Of a stretch of DNA of 64,000 bases, positions 18,224-29,706 are shown piece after piece. Below the pieces are notes generated by a model, which worked only from the letters and a program-made list of their open reading frames with translations, did no database searches and had not been told where the DNA came from. Within the stretch, counting starts at the first letter, position 1, and each line of letters opens with the position of its first letter. Source of the stretch: Paraburkholderia phytofirmans PsJN (GTDB taxonomy: Bacteria > Pseudomonadota > Gammaproteobacteria > Burkholderiales > Burkholderiaceae); the NCBI RefSeq assembly GCF_000020125.1, contig NC_010681.1, forward strand, positions 806,001 through 870,000, in the 5' to 3' direction. The position numbers and the translations under genes were made by a program.

Positions 18224-18906
18224 GAGGGTTGAAAGAGTTCGAGGATGCGCCAGCCTTTGGCCTGCGCATGGGCGCGCAATGTGTCGTCCGGATTGGTCGC
18301 GATCGGGTCCGTGACTTTTTCGAGCAGCGGAATGTCGTTGTGCGAATCGCTATAGAAATAGCTGCGCTCGAAGTCGCTCCACGTCTTGCCGAGCGAGGCG
18401 AGCCACGCTTCGGTGCGCACGATCTTGCCTTCCTTGTAGCTCGGCGTACCGGTGGGACGGCCGGTGTACGGCGAATGCGGCTCGCCGTCGACGGTTTCGG
18501 CTTCGCAGGCGATCAGCGCGTCGACGCCGAATGCCTGAGCAATCGGGCGGGTGATGAATTCGTTGGTGGCGGTGACCACGCAGCACAGGTCGCCGGTTTC
18601 GCGGTGCTGCTTCACCAGTTCCAGCGCGACGGGAAATATGGCCGGCTTGATGACTTCGTGCATGTACTGCGCGTGAAAGTCGGCGAGTTGCGCGCGCGTG
18701 TATTTCGACAGCGGCGTGAGCATCGCGATCAGATAGGCGTGAATGTCGAGCTTGCCGGCCTTGTAGTCGGCGAAAAAGCGGTCGTTTTCACGGGCGAAAT
18801 TTTCGGCGTCGACCATGCCGTGTTTCACCATGAAGCGGCCCCATTCGTGGTCGCTGTCGGTGGGGATGAGCGTGTGGTCGAGATCGAAGAGTGCGAGGTT
18901 AGCCAT
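18220..18906 (-). CDS. HAD-IB family phosphatase
   Basis: A haloacid-dehalogenase phosphatase of the SerB-like IB subfamily. The 228-residue product starts MANLALFDLDHTLIPTDSDH, with the catalytic DLDHT motif, a cap domain rich in aromatic residues, and the third motif YFYSDSHNDIPLLEKV, which carries the magnesium-binding acidic pair. Close relatives are annotated as phosphoserine or histidinol phosphatase, but the substrate cannot be decided from sequence. It overlaps hda upstream by 8 bp and pcnB downstream by 4 bp, so the three genes form one operon. Confidence 0.85.
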   Translation of the reverse strand: MANLALFDLDHTLIPTDSDHEWGRFMVKHGMVDAENFARENDRFFADYKAGKLDIHAYLIAMLTPLSKYTRAQLADFHAQYMHEVIKPAIFPVALELVKQHRETGDLCCVVTATNEFITRPIAQAFGVDALIACEAETVDGEPHSPYTGRPTGTPSYKEGKIVRTEAWLASLGKTWSDFERSYFYSDSHNDIPLLEKVTDPIATNPDDTLRAHAQAKGWRILELFQPS

Positions 18907-19669
18907 GGGGGCCTATTTTACTTGAAGCGGCGGATGACGCGGATGAGGCCGCCGAGGTCGGCCCGCCGCGCCGTTCTTCGGCGTCGGGCGAAGCCAGCAT
19001 GGTACGCAAGAGCGGCAGCGTGACCGCGCGTTTCTGTTCGAGCGAGAAGCGGTCGAGCGCGTCGAGCAGCGCCATCAGACTGGGCATGTCGCGGCGAAAA
19101 TGCGTGAGCAGGTAGGCCGGCACGTCGTCGGCGAGCATGATGCCGCGCTCGCGCGCCGCGTGTTTCAGCACCGCGGCCTTGCCCTCGTCCGGCAGCGGCG
19201 CGAGATGAAACACGAGACCCCAGCCGAGGCGCGTGCGCAAATCCTCGCGCACCGTCATGCCGATGGGCGGCGCGTTGCCCGCGGCGACCAGCGCGCTGGT
19301 GGGATGCGCGCGCACCTCGTTGAACAGGTTGAAGACGGCGATCTGCTGCGCGGCCGACAAGGCGTCGCAATCGTCGATCGCATAGAGCGCGACGCGCGGG
19401 TCGAAGCTGAACGCGGCGAGACTGCTTTGCGGGCCGGCGAAACGCGCATGCCCCGGCGATGCTTCGTGCACGAGCGCCTGCAACAGGTGCGTGCGGCCGC
19501 TGCCCGACTCGCCCCACAGGTAGAAGGTGCGATCGGCCACCGGCCCGGCGGCGAGCGCGTTCTCGAGCTCGCGTAGGCGCGTGACCAGCTCGGCGTTGGC
19601 GCCGGCGAAGAAATTGTCGAATGTCGATGGCGGCGGGGTGCCGAGATCGAGCGTCAGTTGACGAAGCAC
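18899..19669 (-). CDS. hda: DnaA regulatory inactivator Hda
   Basis: Hda, with the DNA-loaded sliding clamp, stimulates ATP hydrolysis by DnaA and so limits re-initiation. The product starts LRQLTLDLGTPPPSTFDNFF, which includes the clamp-binding QLTLDL motif, and has a DnaA-like AAA+ core: FYLWGESGSGRTHLLQALVH and the Walker B-like YAIDDCDALSA. From the GTG at 19667-19669 it is 256 residues. A TTG at 19703-19705 would add 12 residues, but family homology begins at the GTG. It follows the permease gene by about 70 bp and overlaps the HAD phosphatase. Confidence 0.92.
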   Translation of the reverse strand: MLRQLTLDLGTPPPSTFDNFFAGANAELVTRLRELENALAAGPVADRTFYLWGESGSGRTHLLQALVHEASPGHARFAGPQSSLAAFSFDPRVALYAIDDCDALSAAQQIAVFNLFNEVRAHPTSALVAAGNAPPIGMTVREDLRTRLGWGLVFHLAPLPDEGKAAVLKHAARERGIMLADDVPAYLLTHFRRDMPSLMALLDALDRFSLEQKRAVTLPLLRTMLASPDAEERRGGPTSAASSASSAASSKIGPHG

Positions 19670-19741
19670 AGTAGGTGAATGCCGAAAATGAGGCTTGGGC
19701 CGCAAGCGGCCGTATGACGGGCCGAAATAGTCAAGGAACAG

Positions 19742-20818
19742 TCAGTTGTTATAGAGCGTGCTCGTCAGATAGCTTTGCCGCAACTCGCGCACGGCGACCG
19801 ACAGAATTGCGCTGACCGGCAAGGCCAGCAATACACCGAAAAAGCCGAACAACTGCCCGAACGCGAGCAACGCGAAAATCACCGCGAGCGGGTGCAGCCC
19901 GATCCGTTCGCCCACCAGCCGCGGCGTGAGATAAAAGCTTTCCAGGATCTGGCCGACACCGTAAATCACGGCGACCGCGCCGAAGCCATACCAGTCGCCG
20001 AATTGCAGCAGCGCCGCGAGCAGCGCCAGCGCGAGGCCGGTTGCGAAACCGATGTACGGAATGAACACCGCCAGTCCCGTAAAAATACCGACCGGCAAGG
20101 CGATCTCGAAGCGCGCGATAGTCAGCGCCACCGCGTAAAACACCGCCAGTACGCCCATCACGAGCAACTGGCCGCGCAGGTATTGCGACAGCATCTGGTC
20201 CATATCGCGCGCGAGTTGCAGCGTCTTGTCGAGCCAGCGGCGCGGCACGACAACCTGCGCACGCGCGAGCATGCGGTTCCAGTCGTACAGCAGATAGAAC
20301 AGCACGAGTGGCACCAGCACGACGTTGCCGACCACGGTCACCATCACGTTGCCGCTCGTGCGGATATAGGTCCACGCGTACACCGCAACGGTTTGCGCGC
20401 TGCCTTCCAGTTGCCCCATGACGAGATCGCGAATGCTGGCGAAATCGAGTGAATCGGCGAGTCCGAGCATGGCCAGCTTGGGTTGCAGCCAGGCGTTCAC
20501 GTGTGCAAAAAATACAGGCACCTGCTGCTTGAGTTGCGGCGCTTCTTTCTGGATGACAGCCAGAACCAGCAGCACGAGCAGCGTCATGACGAGCGTGAAC
20601 AGCAGCATCATCAGCAAGGCGGCCAGACCGCGCGGCACGCGCCGGCGCACCATCCACGCCACGCCCGGCTGCAGAATGTACGCGAGAATCGCGCCGAGCA
20701 GAAACGGTGTGAGGACCGGGCTCAGCAGCCAGAGCAGAATGCCGACGCCCAGCGCGATAGCCAGCCAGATGAAGGCGCGGCGCTGAACAGGCGTCAGGAT
20801 CGTAGAGTTCTCTTGCAA
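19742..20818 (-). CDS. AI-2E/PerM family permease
   Basis: An inner-membrane protein of the AI-2E transporter (PerM) family. The 358-residue product has about seven or eight hydrophobic segments, with a first pair near residues 15-50, a charged stretch (RRRVPRGLAALLMMLLFT), and the family's C-terminal block ending in PVSAILSVAVRELRQSYL. What it transports is unknown. PerM-type genes often lie next to hda and purM in betaproteobacteria, as here. It is divergent from purM across 71 bp that contain a perfect palindrome. Confidence 0.88.
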   Translation of the reverse strand: MQENSTILTPVQRRAFIWLAIALGVGILLWLLSPVLTPFLLGAILAYILQPGVAWMVRRRVPRGLAALLMMLLFTLVMTLLVLLVLAVIQKEAPQLKQQVPVFFAHVNAWLQPKLAMLGLADSLDFASIRDLVMGQLEGSAQTVAVYAWTYIRTSGNVMVTVVGNVVLVPLVLFYLLYDWNRMLARAQVVVPRRWLDKTLQLARDMDQMLSQYLRGQLLVMGVLAVFYAVALTIARFEIALPVGIFTGLAVFIPYIGFATGLALALLAALLQFGDWYGFGAVAVIYGVGQILESFYLTPRLVGERIGLHPLAVIFALLAFGQLFGFFGVLLALPVSAILSVAVRELRQSYLTSTLYNN

Positions 20819-20851
20819 GGTGGTTTTCCAGGTGTCGTCGCGACCGGATCA

Positions 20852-20870
20852 GGTAAAATCGCATTTTACC
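20852..20870. promoter_or_regulatory. Palindrome in the perM/purM divergent promoter region
   Basis: GGTAAAAT at 20852-20859, CGC, and ATTTTACC at 20863-20870 form a perfect 8-3-8 inverted repeat. It lies about midway in the 71-bp gap and contains a -10-like TAAAAT on each strand. It could be an operator or simply two facing -10 boxes. Confidence 0.5.
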
Positions 20871-20889
20871 GACCTTCGAGCTCTTCCCC

Positions 20890-21957
20890 ATGAATCAACC
20901 GAAATCCGCCCCGAATTCAACTGATTCGGCCCAAGGTCTGTCGTATCGCGACGCCGGCGTGGACATCGACGCGGGCGACGCCCTGGTCGACGCCATCAAG
21001 CCCTTTGCCAAAAAGACGATGCGCGACGGCGTGCTGGGCGGCATCGGCGGGTTCGGCGCGCTGTTCGAAGTGCCCAAGAAGTACAAGGAGCCGGTGCTGG
21101 TGTCCGGCACCGACGGCGTCGGCACCAAGCTGCGTCTCGCGTTTCAGCTGAACAAACACGACACCGTCGGCCAGGATCTGGTGGCGATGAGCGTGAACGA
21201 CATTCTCGTGCAGGGCGCCGAGCCGCTCTTCTTCCTCGACTATTTCGCCTGCGGCAAGCTGGACGTCGGCACGGCGGCAACGGTCGTGAAGGGCATCGCG
21301 CATGGCTGCGAACTGTCGGGCTGCGCGTTGATCGGCGGCGAGACCGCGGAAATGCCGGGCATGTACCCCGACGGCGAGTACGATCTGGCCGGTTTCGCGG
21401 TCGGCGCGGTGGAGAAGAGCAAGATTATCGACGGCAGCACCATCGCCCCGGGCGACGTCGTGCTGGGTCTGGCTTCGAGCGGCATCCATTCGAACGGTTT
21501 TTCGCTGGTGCGCAAGATCATCGAGCGCGCGCAACCGGATCTGAACGCGGATTTCGACGGCCGCTCGCTCGCCGACGCGCTGATGGCGCCCACGCATATT
21601 TATGTGAAGCCGCTGCTGGCGCTGATGCAGCAGATCGCCGTCAAGGGCATGGCGCACATCACCGGTGGTGGCCTGGTCGAGAATATTCCGCGCGTGCTGC
21701 GTGAAGGCCTGACGGCCGAACTGGATCATCGTGGCTGGCCGTTGCCGCCGCTGTTCTCGTGGCTGCAAAAGCACGGCGGCGTGGCGGATGCGGAAATGCA
21801 TCGCGTGTTCAACTGCGGTATCGGTATGGCGGTGGTCGTGTCGGCTGCTGATGCCGATGCGGCAATCGGTCTGCTGTCGGCTGCCGGCGAGCAAGTCTGG
21901 AAGATCGGCGTGATTCGCGAAAGCGCGGCCGGTGAAGCTCAAACCGTCGTGGTCTAA
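20890..21957 (+). CDS. purM: Phosphoribosylformylglycinamidine cyclo-ligase (AIR synthetase)
   Basis: PurM closes the imidazole ring in step five of purine synthesis, using ATP. The 355-residue product starts [20 protein letters not shown] and shows the family blocks [32 protein letters not shown], the glycine-rich [20 protein letters not shown] and [20 protein letters not shown], and [14 protein letters not shown]. Length is normal. It stands alone, divergent from the PerM-type permease gene. No purine riboswitch is visible in the short 5' region. Confidence 0.97.
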   Translation: MNQPKSAPNSTDSAQGLSYRDAGVDIDAGDALVDAIKPFAKKTMRDGVLGGIGGFGALFEVPKKYKEPVLVSGTDGVGTKLRLAFQLNKHDTVGQDLVAMSVNDILVQGAEPLFFLDYFACGKLDVGTAATVVKGIAHGCELSGCALIGGETAEMPGMYPDGEYDLAGFAVGAVEKSKIIDGSTIAPGDVVLGLASSGIHSNGFSLVRKIIERAQPDLNADFDGRSLADALMAPTHIYVKPLLALMQQIAVKGMAHITGGGLVENIPRVLREGLTAELDHRGWPLPPLFSWLQKHGGVADAEMHRVFNCGIGMAVVVSAADADAAIGLLSAAGEQVWKIGVIRESAAGEAQTVVV

Positions 21958-22041
21958 AGTCAAAGCTTCTGGTACCCGCGTGGTGTAAGAATCGTCTTCA
22001 ACTCGGTCTTCACCTCGCGGGTTCAAAACTTTGCAGCAATC

Positions 22042-23001
22042 TCAAAGCAACGCTTCAATCGCTTCAAGCACCCGCGCCGTCGCGTGCGGATCGCAGCAAT
22101 CCACCACCACCCGCTCTGGCATGCTTCGCAGCCATGTGAGCTGTCGTTTGCACAACTGCCGCGTCGCAAAGACGCCCTTGTCGCGCATGGTCGAATAATC
22201 GACCGCGCCATCCAGATACTCCCAGACTTGCCGGTAGCCCACACAGCGCATGGACGCCATCTCGGGCAATAAGTCGCCGCGCTCGCGCAGCTTCACCACT
22301 TCATCGATAAAACCGCCGGCCAGCATCGCATCGAAGCGTTTCTCGATGCGCGCATGGAGCACGCTGCGCTCGGACGGCTCCAGCGCAATCGGCACGAAGC
22401 GCCACAGGGCAGCCGAGTCGTCTTGCATGACGGGCGCGGCCAGCAGCGCGGACATGGTCTGTCCGGTCAGCATAAAGACTTCGAGCGCCCGCTGAATCCG
22501 CTGCGAGTCGTTTGGCGCCAGCCGCGCAGCCGTTACGGGGTCGAGCGCGGCAAGCCGAGCATGCAGGGCCGGCCAGCCTTCGCGTGCGGCGTCGGCGTCG
22601 AGCGTGGCGCGCACTTCCGCGTCGGCGGCGGGCAGATCGTTGAGCCCTTGCGTGAGCGCCTTGTAGTACAGCATGGTCCCGCCGACCAGCAAAGGCAGCC
22701 GCCCGCGCGCGTGAATCTCGGCGGTCAGCCGTAAAGTGTCGGCGCGGAATTGCGCGGCGGAATAGGCGTCGGTGGGATCGACGATATCGATCAGATGATG
22801 CGGCGCCACCGCGCGTTCCTCAGCGGTTGGCTTGGCCGTGCCGATATCCATCTCGCGATAGACCAGCGCTGAATCGACACTGATGATTTCCACCGGACGC
22901 CGCGCGGCGAGCGCCAGCGCGGCAGCGGTTTTGCCGGATGCGGTCGGGCCGAGCAGGCACGGCACGACCGTGGGCATACGCGACGTCATGTGCGCGGTCA
23001 T
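22042..23001 (-). CDS. miaA: tRNA dimethylallyltransferase
   Basis: MiaA adds a dimethylallyl group to A37 of tRNAs that read codons starting with U. The product, about 319 residues, has the P-loop [20 protein letters not shown], then [20 protein letters not shown] and the [18 protein letters not shown] block, and ends with the tRNA-contacting region ([26 protein letters not shown]). Several start codons fall close together; the ATG at 22999-23001 is chosen, and [10 protein letters not shown] from 22977 is an alternative. It lies 33 bp after mutL, the classical mutL-miaA pair. hfq, its usual follower in gammaproteobacteria, is absent. Confidence 0.95.
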   Translation of the reverse strand: MTAHMTSRMPTVVPCLLGPTASGKTAAALALAARRPVEIISVDSALVYREMDIGTAKPTAEERAVAPHHLIDIVDPTDAYSAAQFRADTLRLTAEIHARGRLPLLVGGTMLYYKALTQGLNDLPAADAEVRATLDADAAREGWPALHARLAALDPVTAARLAPNDSQRIQRALEVFMLTGQTMSALLAAPVMQDDSAALWRFVPIALEPSERSVLHARIEKRFDAMLAGGFIDEVVKLRERGDLLPEMASMRCVGYRQVWEYLDGAVDYSTMRDKGVFATRQLCKRQLTWLRSMPERVVVDCCDPHATARVLEAIEALL

Positions 23002-23034
23002 GGGCAAGCGGGTGCGCGTCGAAGCAGCGTCACG

Positions 23035-25098
<2,064 letters not shown>

Positions 25099-25304
25099 GG
25101 CGAAATTATAGCGATTCGGCGCGGCAAGCCCGCAGCGCGCGCAAGCACACCTACGCGCGGGAGATTTTTAATTGTGGCCGGGCACTTTCTGTATCATGAC
25201 GCGGTCAATTTCCGGCGGCGAGTGAGCGCTTGCCGCCATCGCCAACAGGCCTGTTCGCACGGCTGTTCTTGCCATCGTCATATTCGCTTCATAAAGGATT
25301 CTCT

Positions 25305-25976
25305 TTGGACACGTTGCTACATTTCGTCAACCTTGTCTTGCATATCGACAAGTTCCTCGGAGACTTCATTCATGTGTACGGCGCCTGGGTCTACGCGGTG
25401 CTGTTTCTGATCGTGTTCTGCGAAACCGGGCTCGTGATCCTGCCGTTCCTGCCGGGCGATTCGCTGCTGTTCATCGGCGGCGCTTTTTGCGCGACTGGCG
25501 AAATGAACATTGGGTTGCTGATCGTGTTGCTGCTCGTTGCGGCCATCGCCGGCAATACCGTCAACTATATGATCGGGCGGGCCATCGGGCCGCGAGTGTT
25601 CAATTCGCACATTCCGTTTCTCGAACGCTTTCTCGATCGCAGCGCACTGCAGAAGACGCACAACTTCTATGAGAAGCATGGCGGCAAAACCATCGTGCTG
25701 GCGCGTTTCATTCCGGTGGTGCGGACCTTCGCGCCGTTCGTCGCGGGCGCATCGGAAATGACGGTGAGCCGGTTCCAGTTGTTCAACTTTGCCGGCGCTT
25801 TTTTCTGGGTGTTGCTGCTGACGTTGCTCGGCTACTTCTTCGGCAATATTCCGTTCATCCGTCAGTATCTGAATGTGATCGTGCTGGTGGGTATCGGCGC
25901 GGCGGTCGTGCCCGTCGTGCTTGGAGCGTTGTGGAAGATGATGCGCAAGAACACGTCGAATGCGAACAACCGCTGA
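25305..25976 (+). CDS. DedA family membrane protein
   Basis: DedA proteins are inner-membrane lipid flippases or transporters (SNARE-associated/VTT family). The 223-residue product has several membrane segments and the family signatures LPFLPGDSLLFIGGAFCATG, NYMIGRAIGPRVF and RFIPVVRTFAPFVAGASEM, with the conserved Glu and Arg residues. The TTG at 25305-25307 is chosen because an AAAGGA ribosome binding site sits 6 bases before it and the family start (about 220 residues) matches; an earlier ATG at 25230 would add a non-conserved stretch. It is divergent from mutL and ends at a strong terminator. Confidence 0.87.
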   Translation: MDTLLHFVNLVLHIDKFLGDFIHVYGAWVYAVLFLIVFCETGLVILPFLPGDSLLFIGGAFCATGEMNIGLLIVLLLVAAIAGNTVNYMIGRAIGPRVFNSHIPFLERFLDRSALQKTHNFYEKHGGKTIVLARFIPVVRTFAPFVAGASEMTVSRFQLFNFAGAFFWVLLLTLLGYFFGNIPFIRQYLNVIVLVGIGAAVVPVVLGALWKMMRKNTSNANNR

Positions 25977-26007
25977 CGTTCTACAAGCAGAGCCAGCCAG
26001 ATGAAAA

Positions 26008-26042
26008 AAACGGCGTCGCGAATCTCGCGACGCCGTTTCTTT
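26008..26042. terminator. Bidirectional terminator between dedA-type gene and mscS-type gene
   Basis: AAACGGCGTCGCG (26008-26020) and CGCGACGCCGTTT (26026-26038) form a perfect 13-bp stem with a 5-base loop. TTTCTTTT follows on the plus strand and a run of A precedes it, so it can work in both directions between these converging genes. Confidence 0.85.
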
Positions 26043-26107
26043 TGGTCCTTCCGATCTCGATGATCTAACAATTGACGATGCGAGACATCCGCGTCTCACG
26101 ACCATGC

Positions 26108-26920
26108 TCAGGTCACCGCACGCGGCGCCAGCGGCGTTTCCGGCGTGGGGTAGCCGGCTTCCTTGAACGTCTGGATGATTGCGCGATTGGTGTCGAAATA
26201 GACCTGCCAATAGTGCTCATTGTTCGTGTAAGGCCGCACGCAAAGCAGGGGGCCTTCCGGTGTGAAGGTCAGCACTTCGATGTCCGGCGCGGGACTCTCG
26301 GCCACGTTCGGAATCTGCGTGACGGCTGCTTTCAATCGGTTCATGGCGTCCGTCGGATCGACGCCGTTGGCGATCTTGGCCGTCAACTCGACGCGCCGCA
26401 CCGGCAGGATGCTGTAGTTCGAGATAGTGTCGGAAAAAATCTTGTTATTGCCGACGATGGTGGTCACGTTGTCCGGCGTCACGATGGTCGTGCCGAACAA
26501 ACCCAACTCCGAAACCGTGCCGGTGACGCCTCCCGCGGTGACGAAATCGCCGACCTTGAACGGCCGCAATACCTGCATAAACACGCCCGCTGCGAAGTGG
26601 GCAAGCAGGCCGCCCCAGGCAGTGCCGATCGCGAGACCCAGGCCGGCGAGCAGCGCGGCAAACGACGTCGTCTGGACACCGAACACCTGCAGGATCGCGA
26701 GGATCAGCAGCAGGTTCAGCAGTGCGCCGAGAATCGAGCCGAGATAATGCGCCAGCGTGGGATCGACACGGCCATTGCGCGCCAGCACTTTGCGCAGTAG
26801 TCCGGTGATCAAGCCGATGAGCCAGCGGCCGACGATCCAAAGGACGATCGCCCCGACGACCTTGGTGCCGAGGTCGATGCCTCGGGTCATGATGAAGACG
26901 CGTACTGTTTCGAGATCCAA
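26108..26920 (-). CDS. Small-conductance mechanosensitive channel MscS family
   Basis: An inner-membrane channel that opens under membrane tension to release solutes on osmotic downshock. The 270-residue product has three hydrophobic segments; the third, pore-lining one is rich in Gly and Ala (FAALLAGLGLAIGTAWGGLL). The beta domain has RPFKVGDFVTAGGVTGTVSE and NKIFSDTISNYSILPVRRVE. Length matches E. coli MscS (286). The TTG at 26918-26920, after an AGCGAGGAA ribosome binding site, is the likely start; a longer frame reaches 27004 without homology. It is convergent with the DedA gene. Confidence 0.9.
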   Translation of the reverse strand: MDLETVRVFIMTRGIDLGTKVVGAIVLWIVGRWLIGLITGLLRKVLARNGRVDPTLAHYLGSILGALLNLLLILAILQVFGVQTTSFAALLAGLGLAIGTAWGGLLAHFAAGVFMQVLRPFKVGDFVTAGGVTGTVSELGLFGTTIVTPDNVTTIVGNNKIFSDTISNYSILPVRRVELTAKIANGVDPTDAMNRLKAAVTQIPNVAESPAPDIEVLTFTPEGPLLCVRPYTNNEHYWQVYFDTNRAIIQTFKEAGYPTPETPLAPRAVT

Positions 26921-27153
26921 GATGTTCCTCGCTGGGTGAGTTGCCTTCGACTGATTGGACAGCGGTGGTGCAATACAGCGGCAAATGCCCGGCGGCGGGC
27001 GCAATGGTAACGCGGGGTAACACTCGGTCTTCGGAAGTTATAGGCGACGGCGCGGGCATGCGCAAGGACCGTTCCAGTTGCTCATATGCCGCATCTGGCG
27101 GGAAAAGCAGGCGGCTCGGCGGACGCTTTCAGCGCGATGGCGCTTGCCGTGGC

Positions 27154-27519
27154 TTACATCGGCAGATTCGATTTCGAATACGGCGAAGTGTGGATGACGA
27201 GCGTTTTGTCGGCGCTGACTTTTGCCCTGCGTGCGACACGACGCCGGCTGAGAGCCGCGATGATCGCGAGCAGGTAGGCGCCGCCGCGCTCGAAGAATGC
27301 AGTCGACGTGCTGAACTGACCGTAGCGGCTCTGTGAGTCGGCGAACACTAGGAAGGTCAGCGCGGCATCGAGCAGGAATGCGACTGATGCCAGCGCGGCG
27401 AATATATGCGAGCCATTGAGTGACGCGCCGGGGACGAAGCGATTGCACAGGTGACAGGCTGCCAGCACGAAGGCAAGCAGAGCCAGGTTCGAGAACAGGT
27501 CGAACAGAAAATTAGTCAT
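27154..27519 (-). CDS. Hypothetical membrane protein, about 121 residues
   Basis: From the ATG at 27517-27519 the product starts MTNFLFDLFSNLALLAFVLA and has three likely membrane segments, followed by a basic tail (LSRRRVARRAKVSADK). The codon use resembles its neighbours, and it is on the same strand as mscS and the dipeptidase but well separated from both. I do not recognise a family. Its membrane-like composition and the absence of rival long frames on this stretch are the only support. Confidence 0.5.
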   Translation of the reverse strand: MTNFLFDLFSNLALLAFVLAACHLCNRFVPGASLNGSHIFAALASVAFLLDAALTFLVFADSQSRYGQFSTSTAFFERGGAYLLAIIAALSRRRVARRAKVSADKTLVIHTSPYSKSNLPM

Positions 27520-28009
27520 ATTGATGAAATGAAAGCGCAGGGGGCTGCGGCGTTGCCAAAGCGTCTGCTCACGCAGAGTCGCAGCGCATTTCGCCGGATC
27601 GGCCGCGATCATTGCACGTCTTTACGTCTCAATAAATGTCCAGTTCGGAGTCCGTTGTTTCCTGTTTGTACCAATCGTGTTGGCGTGGGAAAACGCGGTT
27701 GTGTTGAGGAAATGGCGTTGAGTGTGGCGGGAAATTTCCTCAACGTGATTGGTATTTATATGTGGCTGCGATATAAATTTCGCGAGCGCTTTTGCGTGAC
27801 TTTCCGGGTGTATCTGCGCGAAAGGAGGGCGTGCCGGAGAGGTCGGCGTGAATGCCACTTTTGCCGGCGATCGGTTAGCAGGTGCAAGCTCAACCGCAGT
27901 CAAACGCTTGGCTTGCCGTCTCTCGATTTCCATCAGCACCCGGCTATCGACTCTGCGTACCGAAAACTCCGAATACCGAGGGCACCTCCTCTCGCGCGTG
28001 AACAGATAT
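27520..28009. other. Gene-poor stretch upstream of the hypothetical membrane protein
   Basis: About 490 bases with locally low GC (notably 27630-27790). No gene is supported. Open frames here are basic, low-complexity and lack family signatures. Nothing resembling an RNA gene or terminator was recognised. Confidence 0.4.
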
Positions 28010-29467
28010 TTATGAGCCCGGAAATCTGTAAAGCTGGTTTGTCCGCAGGGAAAGTTGCGTGACGAGAGTATTGACAAGTTCCCGCGATACCGCGAGCGCG
28101 GCGTCGACGTTCCCGCGCGCGAACCGATCCCGCATACGGTCGGCCTCGACCCGGTCGGTCTTTGCAACCCGCGCGTAGTCCTCCTCAAACTGCAATTGCT
28201 TGTCGGCAATCGCCAATGCCAATGCGTCGTATCGGCTACGCACGATTGGAGCGAGGTGCGCGAAGTCCTGCATCGCGAGCAACTGGACCTTGCGGAATTG
28301 CCAGAATGCGCTGCTGTCGTCCGAATCGCCGGTGACACCCCGATAGGATTCCGGGATCGCCGCGCCTTGATAAAACGGAAGGTAGATTCCGAGCGCAGTC
28401 ATGCCAAGGTCGAGGTACTCCACGTTGGCGATTCCTTCCGGCAGTCCTTTGCGCGTCTGTAGCACATGCGACTGGTAGGTGCGATAGACTGAAATCGGTC
28501 TCGCCGTAGCCGCCGGATTTGCGCTTGTGTAAGGATCGCTCGGCGTCCCGGCGAAGTAATCCTGCAGGGCTCGCTGGACATCCGTCACCGCCACCGGGTG
28601 ATCCGGTCGCCGGAACGTCGGAAAGCCGTTTGCCGTGACGGACTGATCCGCAGCATTCGCAGTAAACCACTTCTGGAGTTGCGCGACCCGCGGGTAGTTG
28701 TACCTGACGTCGATCTCATTGTCACGTCCGAATGCACGGCGAAAGCTGAACGGCCCTTCTGTTTCGCGATCGTACAGGCCATGCGTTTGTGCGAAACCAA
28801 CCAGATTCGGGGACGAAAGAAAGTTGTGGTCGTCAGGATCGAATTCGCCAAGTCGCGACTGGTTAGCCGACACAAAATAGCTGTCGTCCGGGATCCTCAT
28901 GGCAAGCCATTGATGGCCGCCCGCGTTTTCCAGATACCACGCTTCGTTACTGTCGACGAACGCGACGCCAAAGCCCTCCGCCGATCCGTGTGATTCAACA
29001 AGCGCACCAAGCAGTTCGACTCCTTCGCGCGCCGACTTCGCCTGCGAAAGAATAATGGTGGGAATCACTTCTTCGACGATGCCCGTTTCCTTTACGTAGG
29101 GATCGACGGACAGAGTCCGCGCGTTACTTACGATGGTTTCGGTAGCCGATACGCCGACGCCGGCATCGTTAAACCCCGACTCGTCGTAGGCGCTGCCGCT
29201 TCCTCTTGGAGAACCTGTGTAGCCCATCAGATGCGAGGGCATCTCATATGAAAACTTGTTCTTCATGACGCTGCGCAGTGTGTAGCCGTCGCGCCTCGGG
29301 GGATGATAGAGGAAGTTGACGGCAGTTATTCCCGGACCGTCGTCATTGCGCGCCACAAGGATTGAGCCGTCCACCGTCGCTTTCTTGCCGACGATAATCG
29401 TGGTGCAGGCCAGCGATAGCTGAGCTGACGCAACGAAAGCGAAGATCGTCGCAAATATTCGTTTCAT
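28010..29467 (-). CDS. Secreted C69-family dipeptidase
   Basis: A peptidase of family C69 (PepD/DipA type), an N-terminal nucleophile hydrolase acting on dipeptides. The 485-residue product starts MKRIFATIFAFVASAQLSLA, a clear signal peptide, followed by CTTIIVGKKATVDGSILVAR. In this family the catalytic residue is a cysteine at the mature N-terminus, and here it follows directly on the predicted cleavage site, so export itself would expose it. Other family blocks are NDDGPGITAVNFLYHPPR and EAWYLENAGGHQWLAMRIPD. An ATG two codons upstream (29473) is possible, but the AGGA at suitable spacing fits 29467. Confidence 0.88.
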   Translation of the reverse strand: MKRIFATIFAFVASAQLSLACTTIIVGKKATVDGSILVARNDDGPGITAVNFLYHPPRRDGYTLRSVMKNKFSYEMPSHLMGYTGSPRGSGSAYDESGFNDAGVGVSATETIVSNARTLSVDPYVKETGIVEEVIPTIILSQAKSAREGVELLGALVESHGSAEGFGVAFVDSNEAWYLENAGGHQWLAMRIPDDSYFVSANQSRLGEFDPDDHNFLSSPNLVGFAQTHGLYDRETEGPFSFRRAFGRDNEIDVRYNYPRVAQLQKWFTANAADQSVTANGFPTFRRPDHPVAVTDVQRALQDYFAGTPSDPYTSANPAATARPISVYRTYQSHVLQTRKGLPEGIANVEYLDLGMTALGIYLPFYQGAAIPESYRGVTGDSDDSSAFWQFRKVQLLAMQDFAHLAPIVRSRYDALALAIADKQLQFEEDYARVAKTDRVEADRMRDRFARGNVDAALAVSRELVNTLVTQLSLRTNQLYRFPGS

Positions 29468-29706
29468 GTTCATATCCTGAATGTGAGGGAACCCTTGGGC
29501 GAGGAGCCCGGCGGCGACCGTTGGACACAGCTCCAAAGCGTGTGACGAACCCGTCGATCGACGCCGCGACGCACACACCCGGATACGGAGAAACCCTGCC
29601 GGGTGGGATCGCAAGTGGAAGTGGCGCTGATCGTCCCATCCCGCGAAACCGGGAGGACGACATGGCCGCGACGTGGTCGGGTCGCGGCCTGTTCCGGCAA
29701 CGGCGA

